A DNA stretch of 64,000 nucleotides, taken from assembly GCF_001424405.1 (NCBI RefSeq), contig NZ_LMPS01000004.1, positions 864,537 through 928,536 of the forward strand, in the 5' to 3' direction. The notes below the pieces were generated by a model, which saw only the letters and a program-made list of their open reading frames with translations, made no database searches and had not been told where the DNA came from. The stretch is from Dyadobacter sp. Leaf189 (GTDB lineage: Bacteria; Bacteroidota; Bacteroidia; Cytophagales; Spirosomataceae). Shown piece after piece: positions 16,879-26,466 of the stretch; within the stretch, counting starts at the first letter, position 1; each line of letters starts with the position of its first letter. A program made the translations under genes and the position numbers.

Positions 16879-19332
16879 ATGAAATTCTTACTAAACCTAA
16901 CTGTAGCACTGCTACTGATCGGAAATGCTGCGTTCGCCCAAACCTCGGCAGGTGTGCCAGGGAGCGGCAAAGTTTCCGGATCTGTTATCGACGAAAAATC
17001 ACAGGCATTCCCGTTTGTGAATGTACTCCTGCTCCAAGCCAAAGATTCGACACTCGTTAAAGGATTGGCAGCGGATGAAAGTGGCAAATTCCTGTTTGAT
17101 CAGGTTTCAAACGGCACTTACCTGGCATTGGTTTCGATGGTAGGTTACCAGAAAAATTACAGCCAGCCATTTACAGTTGACAATAACGTCATCGCTCTTC
17201 CCCCATTTAACCTCAAAACAGACGTACAGGCATTGAACGAGGTAACAGTTGTTGCCAAGAAGCCTTTCATCGAACAGGAAATTGACCGCACGGTTGTGAA
17301 TGTAGAAAACAGCATTGTTTCCGCTGGCGCGACTGCCCTGGAAGTGCTTGAAAGAGCGCCCGGCGTAACGGTTGACCAGCAAAATGAGCAGTTGAAACTG
17401 CGCGGCAAAGAAGGTGTGATCGTTCAGATCGACGGCAAACAGACCTTTTTATCACAACAGGAACTCATTACCCTGCTGCGCAACACACCCAGTGACAACA
17501 TCGAGAAGATCGAACTGATTACCAACCCTTCGGCCAAATATGATGCTGCAGGTAACTCCGGGATCATCAACATCAAGATGAAACGCAACAAAAATTATGG
17601 TACCAATGGAAACATCAACCTTGGTGCCGCGTGGGCGAAATACGGAAGAGGCAATGCAACTGCTACTGTTAATCACAGAGCGGGCAAACTGAGCTCATTT
17701 ATCAGCGGCGGCGCTTTCCTGAACAAGGGTTTTAATAATAATGATATCTACCGTACCATTCCGTTTGAAGGCAAAGTAACCATTTTCGATCAGCGCACCG
17801 AGCGGACCAACAAATCTGAATACTACAATGTGCGTGCCGGAGTCGACTATTTTGCTACTGAAAAAAGTACGTTTGGTGTGCTGGTTTCAGGCTTTTACAG
17901 CGAGTTCAGCAATCCTTTCGGACAAACAAATACACGTATTCTCAATGAAGACCTGAGCTTGCAGCGGACTTTCCGCACGGATGTTTACAACGGCGGCGAG
18001 ATGAACAACATCAGCACCAACCTCAACTTCAAACACCAGTTTAACGACAAAGGCAAGGAACTGACTTTTGACGTTGATTATGTAAGATACGGCGGAAAGA
18101 AAAGCAGTAACCTCGATACCAAGTACTATTTGCCAGGCGGCCAGCAAGATGGTAGCGCTGAAAATGTCCGCAACAATATGCCTTCCGATATTAATATTGG
18201 TGTTGCGAAACTGGATTACGCACAGCCACTCTGGAAAGGAAAGTTTGAAACCGGCTTAAAATCCAGCTACGTCGCTTCTGACAATGATATGGTTTTCGAA
18301 ACCAAAGCCGATGAATGGGTACTTGACCCTACCCGCTCCAACCGCTTCAAGTATACAGAAAATGTCAATGCAGCTTACCTGAATTACAGCGGCAGTCTGA
18401 CCAAAAAAATGAAATACCAGCTTGGTCTCCGCGGAGAGCATACGCACTCCATCGGTAACTCGGTAACATTGAACCAGAAACGCGACCGGAATTACATTAA
18501 CTTTTTCCCAAGTGTGTTCCTGTCCAACCAGCTCGATACCAATAACGTACTGAACATTTCGTACAGCCGCCGGATCGACAGACCCAATTACCAGTCGCTT
18601 AATCCATTCGAGTTCTACCTTGATCCGTTTACTTTCCAGAAAGGAAATCCAAACCTTAAACCACAGTATACCAATTCTTTCCAGCTTGTTCACGTATACA
18701 AAAGCTTCCTGAATACCACACTGGCTTACAGCCGGATCAAGGATATGATCGCCGACGAATTGCCACAGCAGATCGCTTCCGAGAACAAGACTTTTGTAAC
18801 CTCCGATAACCTGGATAACCAGGACAATCTCAGCCTTACAGTCTCATTTCCGATCAAAGTAGCCAAATGGTGGAACATCCAAACCAATTTCACAGGGGTA
18901 TACAATCATTATAATTCAGTATACCTCGAAGAAAAGCTGGTAATCAGTCAGGCAAGCTGGAATATGTATGCGGCCAACCAGTTCACAATTTCCAAGACAT
19001 GGTCGGGTGAGATTTCAGGCTGGTACAACAGCCGCGCATTCTACGGACTGTATCAGGCGAAGCCAATGGGAATGCTGAATGCAGGTTTACAGAAAAATAT
19101 CTGGAACAAAAAAGGAACGGTCCGCCTGAATGTCAATGACATATTCTGGACCAACCGGTTCCGCGGAAGAGCAGTGTACAAGGATATTGATTTCCATGTG
19201 AAATCACAATGGCCGAGCCGCCAGTTCAGGCTCACATTCACCTACAATTTTGGTAATCAAAATGTGAAAGGTGCCCGCCAGCGCAATACAGGTTCTGATG
19301 ATCTGCAAAAACGCGCAAATGGCGGAAGTTAG
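16879..19332 (+). CDS. Outer-membrane beta-barrel family protein (TonB-dependent receptor-like)
   Basis: An 817-residue protein with a signal peptide (1-20, NAAFAQ), a carboxypeptidase-regulatory-like beta domain (about 30-115, GSVIDEKSQAFPFVNVLL), a plug-like domain (about 120-230: LNEVTVVAKKPFIEQEIDRTVVNV, EVLERAPGVTVDQ, VQIDGKQTFLS, ITNPSAKYDAAGNSGIINI) and a long barrel. This layout is the outer membrane protein beta-barrel family (Pfam family 14905 type) rather than SusC: there is no SusD partner. Close relatives are often annotated as TonB-dependent receptors for unknown ligands. A clean hairpin terminator follows at 19390. Confidence 0.87.
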   Translation: MKFLLNLTVALLLIGNAAFAQTSAGVPGSGKVSGSVIDEKSQAFPFVNVLLLQAKDSTLVKGLAADESGKFLFDQVSNGTYLALVSMVGYQKNYSQPFTVDNNVIALPPFNLKTDVQALNEVTVVAKKPFIEQEIDRTVVNVENSIVSAGATALEVLERAPGVTVDQQNEQLKLRGKEGVIVQIDGKQTFLSQQELITLLRNTPSDNIEKIELITNPSAKYDAAGNSGIINIKMKRNKNYGTNGNINLGAAWAKYGRGNATATVNHRAGKLSSFISGGAFLNKGFNNNDIYRTIPFEGKVTIFDQRTERTNKSEYYNVRAGVDYFATEKSTFGVLVSGFYSEFSNPFGQTNTRILNEDLSLQRTFRTDVYNGGEMNNISTNLNFKHQFNDKGKELTFDVDYVRYGGKKSSNLDTKYYLPGGQQDGSAENVRNNMPSDINIGVAKLDYAQPLWKGKFETGLKSSYVASDNDMVFETKADEWVLDPTRSNRFKYTENVNAAYLNYSGSLTKKMKYQLGLRGEHTHSIGNSVTLNQKRDRNYINFFPSVFLSNQLDTNNVLNISYSRRIDRPNYQSLNPFEFYLDPFTFQKGNPNLKPQYTNSFQLVHVYKSFLNTTLAYSRIKDMIADELPQQIASENKTFVTSDNLDNQDNLSLTVSFPIKVAKWWNIQTNFTGVYNHYNSVYLEEKLVISQASWNMYAANQFTISKTWSGEISGWYNSRAFYGLYQAKPMGMLNAGLQKNIWNKKGTVRLNVNDIFWTNRFRGRAVYKDIDFHVKSQWPSRQFRLTFTYNFGNQNVKGARQRNTGSDDLQKRANGGS

Positions 19333-19389
19333 AGAGGAATCCCGGTCTTCGGACCAGTATTCATAAATTAGTTAGGTTTGTTATGCAGA

Positions 19390-19427
19390 AAATCCATCCC
19401 GCAAGCTGCGGGATGGATTTCTTTTTT
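19390..19427 (+). terminator. Rho-independent terminator after the receptor gene
   Basis: A 14-bp stem (19390-19403 with 19407-19420, core ATCCATCCCGCA) with a three-base loop is followed by CTTTTTT. It stands between the plus-strand receptor gene and the minus-strand pgk gene ending at 19450, and may serve both. Confidence 0.9.
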
Positions 19428-19449
19428 AACTAATCTATGTCGTGAAAGA

Positions 19450-20640
19450 CTATGCTTCCAATGCCGCCACGCCGGGAAGCACTTTACCTTCCATATATTC
19501 AAGCAATGCACCACCACCAGTTGAAACATAGCTCACGCGGTCGCCATAACCTGCATTGTTGATCGCAGAAGCAGAATCTCCGCCGCCAATCAGTGAGAAT
19601 GCGTCGTTTTCTTCGGTTACAGCTACTACTGCCTCGGCAATTGCATTGGTACCTTGTGCGAAGTTCGGGAATTCAAAAACGCCCATTGGTCCGTTCCAGA
19701 GTACTGTTTTCGAATTCTTGATAATCTCTGCAAAAATCTTCGCCGTTTCAGGACCAATATCCAACCCTTCCCAGTCGTCAGGGATTTCGCCGGCTGGTAC
19801 CACCTTACGTTCTGCGTCATTCGCAAACTTATTTGCAATGACAGTATCCACAGGAAGGATCAGGTTAACACCTTTATCTTTGGCTTTCTGAACCAGTTCC
19901 AGTGTAAGCTCCTGCTTGTCAGCTTCCAGCAGCGACTTTCCAATGCTGCCGCCTTGCGCTTTCGAGAATGTATAGGACATTCCGCCGCCGATGATCAGGT
20001 TATCCACTTTGTCGATCAGACGCTCGATAATGAGGATTTTGTCTGAAATCTTAGCGCCGCCCATGATCGCGGTAAATGGTCTTTCTGAGTGTTCAAGCAA
20101 TCTTTCTGCATTGTCGAGCTCAGCCTGCATCACATAACCGCATACTTTATCAGCAAAGAACTTACCGATTACCGCAGTAGAAGCGTGTGCACGGTGCGCA
20201 GTTCCGAATGCGTCCATCACCCAAACATCACCCAGTTTTGACAGCTTTTCGGCAAACTCTTCGTTACCTTTTTCCTCTTCCTTGTAAAAACGCAGGTTTT
20301 CCAGCAAGAGCACTTCTCCCGGTTGCAATGCAGCAGCCATTTCGGTTGCGCTTTCACCGATACAATCGTCGGCAAACTTCACGGTTTTGCCAAGTATCAG
20401 TGACAGCGGGTTCACCAGATGTTTAAGAGAATACTTTTCTGTTGGTCCGTCTTTGGGGCGGCCCAGGTGCGACATCAAAATAACGGCACCTCCGTCGTTG
20501 AGAATCTTACTGATTGTAGGAATTGTAGCACGGATACGGGTATCGTCCGTGATTTCAAATTTGTCATTAAGCGGGACGTTAAAATCCACGCGTACCAGGG
20601 CTTTTTTCCCTGAGAAATCATAAGAATCTAATGTTGTCAT
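19450..20640 (-). CDS. pgk: Phosphoglycerate kinase
   Basis: A 396-residue monomeric glycolytic enzyme that transfers phosphate between 1,3-bisphosphoglycerate and ADP. Family elements are [10 protein letters not shown] (about residues 17-26), [10 protein letters not shown] (about 58-67), the [10 protein letters not shown] segment (about 190-199) and the nucleotide-binding [10 protein letters not shown] (about 348-357). The length is standard for bacteria. It stands alone here, not in an operon with gapA, as is common in Bacteroidota. A TACATTTG element lies about 30 bases upstream. Confidence 0.97.
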   Translation of the reverse strand: MTTLDSYDFSGKKALVRVDFNVPLNDKFEITDDTRIRATIPTISKILNDGGAVILMSHLGRPKDGPTEKYSLKHLVNPLSLILGKTVKFADDCIGESATEMAAALQPGEVLLLENLRFYKEEEKGNEEFAEKLSKLGDVWVMDAFGTAHRAHASTAVIGKFFADKVCGYVMQAELDNAERLLEHSERPFTAIMGGAKISDKILIIERLIDKVDNLIIGGGMSYTFSKAQGGSIGKSLLEADKQELTLELVQKAKDKGVNLILPVDTVIANKFANDAERKVVPAGEIPDDWEGLDIGPETAKIFAEIIKNSKTVLWNGPMGVFEFPNFAQGTNAIAEAVVAVTEENDAFSLIGGGDSASAINNAGYGDRVSYVSTGGGALLEYMEGKVLPGVAALEA

Positions 20641-20669
20641 GGGCGGTAAAAATTGTTTTCCATAGATAA

Positions 20670-20677
20670 CAAATGTA
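20670..20677 (-). promoter_or_regulatory. Promoter -7 element candidate for pgk
   Basis: On the minus strand this reads TACATTTG, a full TAnnTTTG match, giving a predicted transcription start near 20663 and a leader of about 23 bases. No TTG at the usual spacing is seen. Confidence 0.45.
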
Positions 20678-20864
20678 ATCCAATTTCTTAATAATATACT
20701 ATGTAAAAGAGAATTCGCAGGTTTTACAATAGGTATAATCCTATTTAAGCTCTTAATTTTTCTAAATTGATTTGCTTTAACAAAATTTTAATATCCTCCC
20801 ATCTTTTAAAATCTTGCTGTAACTTTATACTTCTATTGAACCAGAAAATCCAGCTAAGAAAGAC

Positions 20865-22592
20865 GTGCCTTCGGATCAAATTGTGGTGAATGCTGGGATT
20901 GCAGCCGAGTTACCAACCGGGTTCCCCATTGACCTTCCACCCAAATACTACCATGATTATTTCAGCTATGTGCTGGAATTTGTGAAAAAGCGCTACGCGC
21001 ACCTGCTGACTGAAAAAGAGCTTGGCTTTCTCGAAACCTATGACAGGCTTTCGGAGGATGCACAATGCCTTTTCATCCGTTTCAGCAACCGCAGCAAATC
21101 GTTTTTTCGTGTAAAGAGCCTCTCCTATTCCGAGATCACCGATTTGCCGGCCGTACTCGAAGAATTGCATGAAAACGGTTTTATCGAATCGATCTGTGAC
21201 GCGCATGAACCGCGGTTTGGCGAAATCATGGAGCTGTTTACAAAACCCGAACACCTGCATTTCACAAAGCTGCTCGAACCGGATGTAATGCCGGCCAAAA
21301 ACATCAAAAAGCCCGACCTCGTCCGATGGATGATGCATGATTACGATTTCAAAACCCTGTGTGAGATAATAACCGCTACGGAGCCAGTTGTAAAAGTGAC
21401 CTACGAAGCGGAGGTAATGCTGATGAAGTTCCTCTTTTTCGGGAACCGGCACGCAGATATGACCGAATTCGTAATCCGCGATCTGGGGCATGTGCGATTC
21501 CAGTCTTTCGATGAGCAGTTTTTGTCCATTCAGTTTGAAACACGCAAGGAAGTTGACGATACGCTCACGGTGTCGTTGATGAAGGAAACTTTCGATGTAA
21601 TCAAAAATGCATTGCCGCCTGAGGAGGTTTACGACTGGTTTATGAACTGGTATGCAGGCAATGGAACCGGATTGGCACCAAAATCTTTACCTTCATTCAA
21701 CTCCCTGATATTGCGAATAGGCGCTTGGCTGGAACGCAAAAAGATGCTTTCGCAGGCATTGATTATCTATCAACTTACAAACGACGCCCCTGCCCGCGAG
21801 CGGCGGGTGCGACTGCTGTATAACCTCGGCGAGGTGGAAGAAGCTTTGGCGCTTTGTGAAGAAATCGCAGAAAGTCCGCAGAATGCCGACGAACGGTATT
21901 TCAGTCTTGATTTTCAGGAGAAGATCCGCAACAAAAAGAGCAAGCGCGTGAAACGGACTACCCAGGCGCTCAAAGATGCGACTGCGATTGAGGTACCTAT
22001 TACGTTCCGTTTCAATGTGGAGTACGGCGCGCTCGAATATTACCGTGCGCAGGGTTACAATGCGTTTTTCAGCGAAAATGAACCCTGGCGCGCTTTGTTC
22101 GGCTTGCTTTTCTGGGACATTATTTACGATACCAATGTGCAGACGATCCATAATCCGCTGCAACGCATTCCGTCCGACTTCTTTTTACCCGATTTTTATT
22201 TCAAAAGATCAGCACAGTTGAAAGAAAGACTGGAAGCTGCCAGCTCGCGGGAAATTATCGACGAGCTGGTCAGTCAGACTTTTCAGGATAAATTCGGCAT
22301 TACCAATGTGCTGGTACCCTGGTACGAAGGTGCGCTTGAAAAAGTACTTACACTCACTTCCCTGCTCACGCCCGAGAAGATCCGGGCGGTGATGATGGAA
22401 ATCGCATTGAACCTCCGCGAAAATACCCGCGGCTTCCCCGACTTGCTGGTCTGGAACGAAAACGAATATGCATTCATCGAGATCAAATCCCCAACCGATC
22501 ACCTTTCTTCGCGGCAGTTGCACTGGCAGCATTTCTTTGCCGAGCACGGCGTGAGCAGTCGCATTGTGCGCGTGAACTGGCTGCGCGACTGA
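20865..22592 (+). CDS. FAN1-like VRR-NUC domain structure-specific nuclease
   Basis: A 575-residue protein related to the bacterial homologues of Fanconi-associated nuclease 1. The N-terminal part (about residues 20-110: YYHDYFSYVLEFVKKRYAHLLTE..., AQCLFIRFSNR, FRVKSLSYSEI) matches the DNA-binding region of bacterial FAN1. A helical middle section (about 230-370) follows. The C-terminal VRR-NUC domain carries the catalytic set Pro525-Asp526, Glu539, Lys541 (PD...EIK) and Gln551. FAN1 enzymes cut 5'-flap structures and can unhook DNA cross-links. The GTG at 20865 is the only reasonable start upstream of the conserved region. It is a single gene, converging with an EEP-family gene two bases away. 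Confidence 0.85.
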   Translation: MPSDQIVVNAGIAAELPTGFPIDLPPKYYHDYFSYVLEFVKKRYAHLLTEKELGFLETYDRLSEDAQCLFIRFSNRSKSFFRVKSLSYSEITDLPAVLEELHENGFIESICDAHEPRFGEIMELFTKPEHLHFTKLLEPDVMPAKNIKKPDLVRWMMHDYDFKTLCEIITATEPVVKVTYEAEVMLMKFLFFGNRHADMTEFVIRDLGHVRFQSFDEQFLSIQFETRKEVDDTLTVSLMKETFDVIKNALPPEEVYDWFMNWYAGNGTGLAPKSLPSFNSLILRIGAWLERKKMLSQALIIYQLTNDAPARERRVRLLYNLGEVEEALALCEEIAESPQNADERYFSLDFQEKIRNKKSKRVKRTTQALKDATAIEVPITFRFNVEYGALEYYRAQGYNAFFSENEPWRALFGLLFWDIIYDTNVQTIHNPLQRIPSDFFLPDFYFKRSAQLKERLEAASSREIIDELVSQTFQDKFGITNVLVPWYEGALEKVLTLTSLLTPEKIRAVMMEIALNLRENTRGFPDLLVWNENEYAFIEIKSPTDHLSSRQLHWQHFFAEHGVSSRIVRVNWLRD

Positions 22593-22593
22593 G

Positions 22594-23397
22594 TTATTTG
22601 AGGATAAAATCGGCAACTACCGGCAAGTGATCGGAAGCGTATTTTTCGTCAATAACCTTCGTATTCGACGCTCTCAGGTTATCCGATTTGAACATAATGA
22701 AGTCGATCGTTTTGTTCGGCTTCTCCACGGGGATCGTAAATCCGCATTCAGTACAGGTTCTTTTAAAATGCTGGTCAAGATAGGCAATCACTTTGCTCTC
22801 AGGTACCGCATTAAAATCTCCCGCCAGGATCATCGGCAGCTCTGTTTTTCCAAAATGATTAATAATGGTCTCTGCCTGCAAAACGCGGTTAGGCTCCTTT
22901 AAACCCAAATGCGTACTGGCGAAAATCAGCTTTTTGTTATTGGGCAATGTAACTGTAACCGCAGCCACAGTCCGGTCTTCCTCTTTCAGCTCCGCATGGA
23001 TCGGCAATGCATATTTCACCGAATCAACAATGGGGAACTTTGACAAAACAGCCACACCATAATCGCCACCGCCGTGATCAATGGCTTTTGAAAAATAGAA
23101 CTTCATGCCTGTCAAAGCGGCAAGCTGCTGCGCCTGGTTCTTGCCTTTTCCGGATCTTTCGGTATTTACATCTACTTCCTGCAATGCGACGAAATGGGGC
23201 TTTTCCGCATTGATGACTTTCGCAATTGCTTCAATATCAATTTTTTTACCCGCAGAAGGCGGATTGGCGTGGTGGATATTGTAAGTCATTACTTTGAAAC
23301 GCTGGTCTTTCCGCAGCACTTCGGAATACTCTTTTGAAAAGCCGGCGAGGGTTGCAAATCCTACCAGAATGAGCAGGACGCGGAAAACATTTTTCAT
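22594..23397 (-). CDS. Endonuclease/exonuclease/phosphatase-family exported hydrolase
   Basis: A 267-residue protein with a hydrophobic leader (MKNVFRVLLILVGFATLAGFS), so it is probably periplasmic or surface bound. EEP-fold motifs are MTYNIHH (about residues 38-44), ALQEVDVNTERSGK (catalytic Glu about 74), GDFNAVPES (about 193-201) and ASDHLPVVADF near the end (catalytic Asp-His). Such exported members act on phosphodiesters, for example sphingomyelin-like lipids, inositol phosphates or nucleic acid; which one cannot be told. The leader argues against a role as an intracellular DNA-repair partner of the neighbouring FAN1-like gene. Confidence 0.87.
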   Translation of the reverse strand: MKNVFRVLLILVGFATLAGFSKEYSEVLRKDQRFKVMTYNIHHANPPSAGKKIDIEAIAKVINAEKPHFVALQEVDVNTERSGKGKNQAQQLAALTGMKFYFSKAIDHGGGDYGVAVLSKFPIVDSVKYALPIHAELKEEDRTVAAVTVTLPNNKKLIFASTHLGLKEPNRVLQAETIINHFGKTELPMILAGDFNAVPESKVIAYLDQHFKRTCTECGFTIPVEKPNKTIDFIMFKSDNLRASNTKVIDEKYASDHLPVVADFILK

Positions 23398-23510
23398 AAA
23401 AATCTGATGGTTTAGGATTATTCAACTGCCAAAAATAAGCGTTTAGATTTTTTCCACGCCAGCTTTTTAATTTTCATTATCATTACGAAATCATTAACCA
23501 GCGATTTTTT

Positions 23511-24833
23511 ATGAGGCTAAAATTTTTACTGCTGCTAGTGGCCGTTTCAGCAGGTTTGGGCAATGCATTTGCGCAGACAAAACCAGGAGATGTGAAAACT
23601 TTCGAATTAGCCAACGGAATGAAGTTCCTCGTGCTCGAAGACCACTCCATTCCAAATGCCAATATGTACCTTTTCTGGAAGGTAGGCTCCCGCAATGAAG
23701 TGCACGGCATTACCGGCTTGTCACACTTTTTTGAGCACATGATGTTCAACGGTTCGAAGAATTTCGGACCAAAAGAATTCGACCGTTTTATGGAAGCAAA
23801 CGGCGGCTCTAACAATGCATATACCACCGAAAACGTAACGGTGTACACCGACTGGTTTCAGAAAGATGCATTGGAGCCCATTTTCAAGCTCGAATCCGAC
23901 CGGATTGCCAACTTGTCCATCGACCCAAAAATGGTGGAAAGTGAGCGCGGAGTGGTGTTATCAGAGCGCAGTACCGGTTTGGAAAACAGCAATTACCGCC
24001 TGATCGGCGAACTTGTACAATCGGTTGCATTCCAGGAGCATCCCTATATGTTCCCTGTGATCGGGTTTGAGTCTGATATTAAAAGCTGGACACAGGAAGA
24101 CCTGGAAAACTATTTCAAAACTTACTACTCACCGAACAATGCGACCGTTGTGGTTGTGGGCGATATTACGGTGGAGCAAGTAAAAAAACTGGCCGATCAA
24201 TATATGGCGCCCATTCCTGCACGCGGGTTACCTCCGAAAATCAGGACTGTGGAGCCTGCTCAAAATGGAGAAAGAAGAGTGACCGCCTACAAGGACATTG
24301 CTACGCCAAACATTTTAATGGCGTACCACGTGCCGGAAACAAAAAACGAAGATTATTACGCGCTCGACCTGCTGAGCAGCCTGCTCACTTCCGGTAATTC
24401 TTCCCGCCTTACCAAGTCGCTGGTAATGGATTCTACCCTGGCGACCAGCGTATCAAGCTTTACCGACCAGAGTTTTGATCCGAGCCTTTTTGTGATCTAT
24501 GCAATCGCCGGGGGTAATGTATCCGCACCTGATCTTGAAAAAGCAATTGACGTACAAATTGAGAAAATTATCAAAGAGGGCGTGACTGATACGGAACTTC
24601 AAAAAGTGAAAAATCAGAAGTTAATGGAGTTCTACCGCACGCTGGAAACAATCAATGGAAAAGCAAACAGTCTGGGGAGCTACGATGTGTTTTTTGGTGA
24701 TTACAAAAAAATGTTTGAGGCACCGGAATTGTATAAAAAAGTAGGGATAGAGGATATCAAGCGGGTTGCGGCCAAATACTTCACCGATCGCAACCGCACA
24801 GTGGGATACCTGCTTCCAGAAAAATCGAAATAG
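23511..24833 (+). CDS. M16-family zinc peptidase, catalytically complete subunit
   Basis: A 440-residue exported protein (signal peptide 1-21, NAFAQ). The inverted zinc motif HxxEH is present as HFFEH (about residues 74-78, in GLSHFFEHMMF), with the downstream glutamate in ESERGVVLSE (about 143-152). The family forms clam-like dimers in which one subunit supplies the zinc site. The next gene, 40 bases on, encodes a related protein without the motif, so the two probably form an active/inactive heterodimer that degrades peptides in the periplasm. This is the usual M16B pair layout. Confidence 0.93.
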   Translation: MRLKFLLLLVAVSAGLGNAFAQTKPGDVKTFELANGMKFLVLEDHSIPNANMYLFWKVGSRNEVHGITGLSHFFEHMMFNGSKNFGPKEFDRFMEANGGSNNAYTTENVTVYTDWFQKDALEPIFKLESDRIANLSIDPKMVESERGVVLSERSTGLENSNYRLIGELVQSVAFQEHPYMFPVIGFESDIKSWTQEDLENYFKTYYSPNNATVVVVGDITVEQVKKLADQYMAPIPARGLPPKIRTVEPAQNGERRVTAYKDIATPNILMAYHVPETKNEDYYALDLLSSLLTSGNSSRLTKSLVMDSTLATSVSSFTDQSFDPSLFVIYAIAGGNVSAPDLEKAIDVQIEKIIKEGVTDTELQKVKNQKLMEFYRTLETINGKANSLGSYDVFFGDYKKMFEAPELYKKVGIEDIKRVAAKYFTDRNRTVGYLLPEKSK

Positions 24834-24873
24834 TCCGGCTATCTCATTGACATTCATTCATAACTTTTGAAAT

Positions 24874-26250
24874 ATGAAAAAGATACTATTTGTGTGGGCA
24901 GCGCTGCTTTCGCTTTCTGCCTCTGCACAAAACAATTTTAAGCTTCCGACATACGAAAAGTTTAAGCTGAAAAACGGGCTGACCGTTTTTCTGATGGAGC
25001 AGCACGAAGTCCCATTGATCAATGTATCTGCTGTTTTCGACGCTGGTTCAATCAACGATGGCGACCGTGCAGGGATGGCGCTGGTGACTTCAGATGCATT
25101 ACTCTTTGGTACCGAAAAATACACGAAGCCGCAGATTGAGGAAGCCACTGATTTCGTCGGCGCTACGCTGAATACATTCGCATCGAAGGATATGGCGGGC
25201 ATCAGTTCATCCTTTGCCACAAAGGACCAGGAAAAATTACTGGATATTATTCAGCAGGTATTGGTACACCCGGTTTTTGATAAAACGGAGTTCGACAAAT
25301 ACAAGCAGCGGACACTCGTGCAGTTAATGCAGCAAAAAGAAAGTCCGCGCTCTGTGATCGGGCACTACTACAATGCATTCCTCTTCGGCAATTTCCCTTA
25401 CGCGATTCCCGGCGACGGTACGCAGGCAACTGTTTCGAAAATGACTGCGGAAGATGCAAAGGCATTTTACAAAAGCAACTACACCTCCGGGCGCGGCGCG
25501 ATTGCTGTAGTTGGTGACTTCAAAGCTGCCGATATGAAGAAGAAAATCACCGCCCTTTTCGGCTCCTGGAAAACGGCAGATTACCGCATGGTAAAACGCG
25601 TGGCGCCGGATCTGGAATTCGAGAAAAGCCGAGTATTATTGGTTGACAAGCCCGACGCAAGAGAAACCACATTCATGATCGGCGGAAAGGGTGTTGACTA
25701 TAATTCCGCGGATTATGTACCGATCATGGTGGTAAATACGGTACTCGGCGGCCGGTTTACTTCCTGGCTCAACGATGCATTACGGGTGAATTCCGGTCTG
25801 ACTTACGGTGCGAGAAGCCAGTTTTCGCGCAATAAATTTGCAGGCACATTCAGCATTTTCACTTTTACCAAGAACTCCACCACAGTTCCGGCCATTGATA
25901 TGGCAGTGCAGGTACTGGACAGTTTGCATAAAACCGGCCTGAGCGAAGAAGTACTTAAATCTGCCAAGGCGTATGTAAAAGGCAGCTTCCCACCCACATT
26001 CGAATCGGCCGGAGCACTTGCGCGGCTGCTTACGGATATGCACATTTATGGTTTTGACGAAAATTATATCAATACATTCCAAACCAAAGTCGACGGTCTG
26101 ACGCCGGCCCGGGCAAAAGAAATCATTGATACCTACTTCCCGAAAGACAAGCTGCAATTTGTCCTCATCGGAAAAGCAAGCGAAATCCGCGATCAGGTAA
26201 AGAAGTATGGGGATATTACCGAGAAGCAGATTAAGGCGGATGGGTTTTAG
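24874..26250 (+). CDS. M16-family peptidase-like protein lacking the zinc motif
   Basis: A 458-residue exported protein (signal peptide about 1-19, SASAQ). The M16 fold is clear (FKLKNGLTVFLMEQHEVPLINVSAVFDAGS; TSGRGAIAVVGDF), but the place of HxxEH reads DRAGMALVTSDALLFG, so no zinc can be bound in the normal way. The C-terminal half keeps the arginine/tyrosine segment RFTSWLNDALRVNSGLTYGARS that shapes the active site of the partner. It is therefore likely the non-catalytic half of a heterodimer with the preceding gene product. A palindromic repeat follows 44 bases after the stop. Confidence 0.9.
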   Translation: MKKILFVWAALLSLSASAQNNFKLPTYEKFKLKNGLTVFLMEQHEVPLINVSAVFDAGSINDGDRAGMALVTSDALLFGTEKYTKPQIEEATDFVGATLNTFASKDMAGISSSFATKDQEKLLDIIQQVLVHPVFDKTEFDKYKQRTLVQLMQQKESPRSVIGHYYNAFLFGNFPYAIPGDGTQATVSKMTAEDAKAFYKSNYTSGRGAIAVVGDFKAADMKKKITALFGSWKTADYRMVKRVAPDLEFEKSRVLLVDKPDARETTFMIGGKGVDYNSADYVPIMVVNTVLGGRFTSWLNDALRVNSGLTYGARSQFSRNKFAGTFSIFTFTKNSTTVPAIDMAVQVLDSLHKTGLSEEVLKSAKAYVKGSFPPTFESAGALARLLTDMHIYGFDENYINTFQTKVDGLTPARAKEIIDTYFPKDKLQFVLIGKASEIRDQVKKYGDITEKQIKADGF

Positions 26251-26294
26251 TATAAGTTGGAGGGGCTGTTACTTTTAGTTGCATTGTGCCCGTT

Positions 26295-26430
26295 GCTTCG
26301 ACCGCCCGGCGGCCCGGTGCGCTCAGCATGACAAGGCATGGTTACGACGCTGATGCAATCAAGTTTTGTCAAGCTGAGCGCTAACAAGCTTTGTCAGGCT
26401 GAGCGCACCGGGCCGCCGGGCGGTCGAAGC
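26295..26430. repeat. Palindromic REP-like element, copy B (long)
   Basis: Two 40-base arms, 26295-26334 and 26391-26430, are inverted copies of each other with one mismatch in 40. They contain TTGTCATGCTGAGCGC and ACCGGGCCGCCGGGCGG. A further partial unit (TTGTCAAGCTGAGCGC) lies in the central spacer at about 26366-26381. It belongs to the same family as the elements at 9906, 27361 and 37297. Confidence 0.9.
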
Positions 26431-26466
26431 CACAAGGCACAAAGTCACCATTAACCAAATGAAAAA

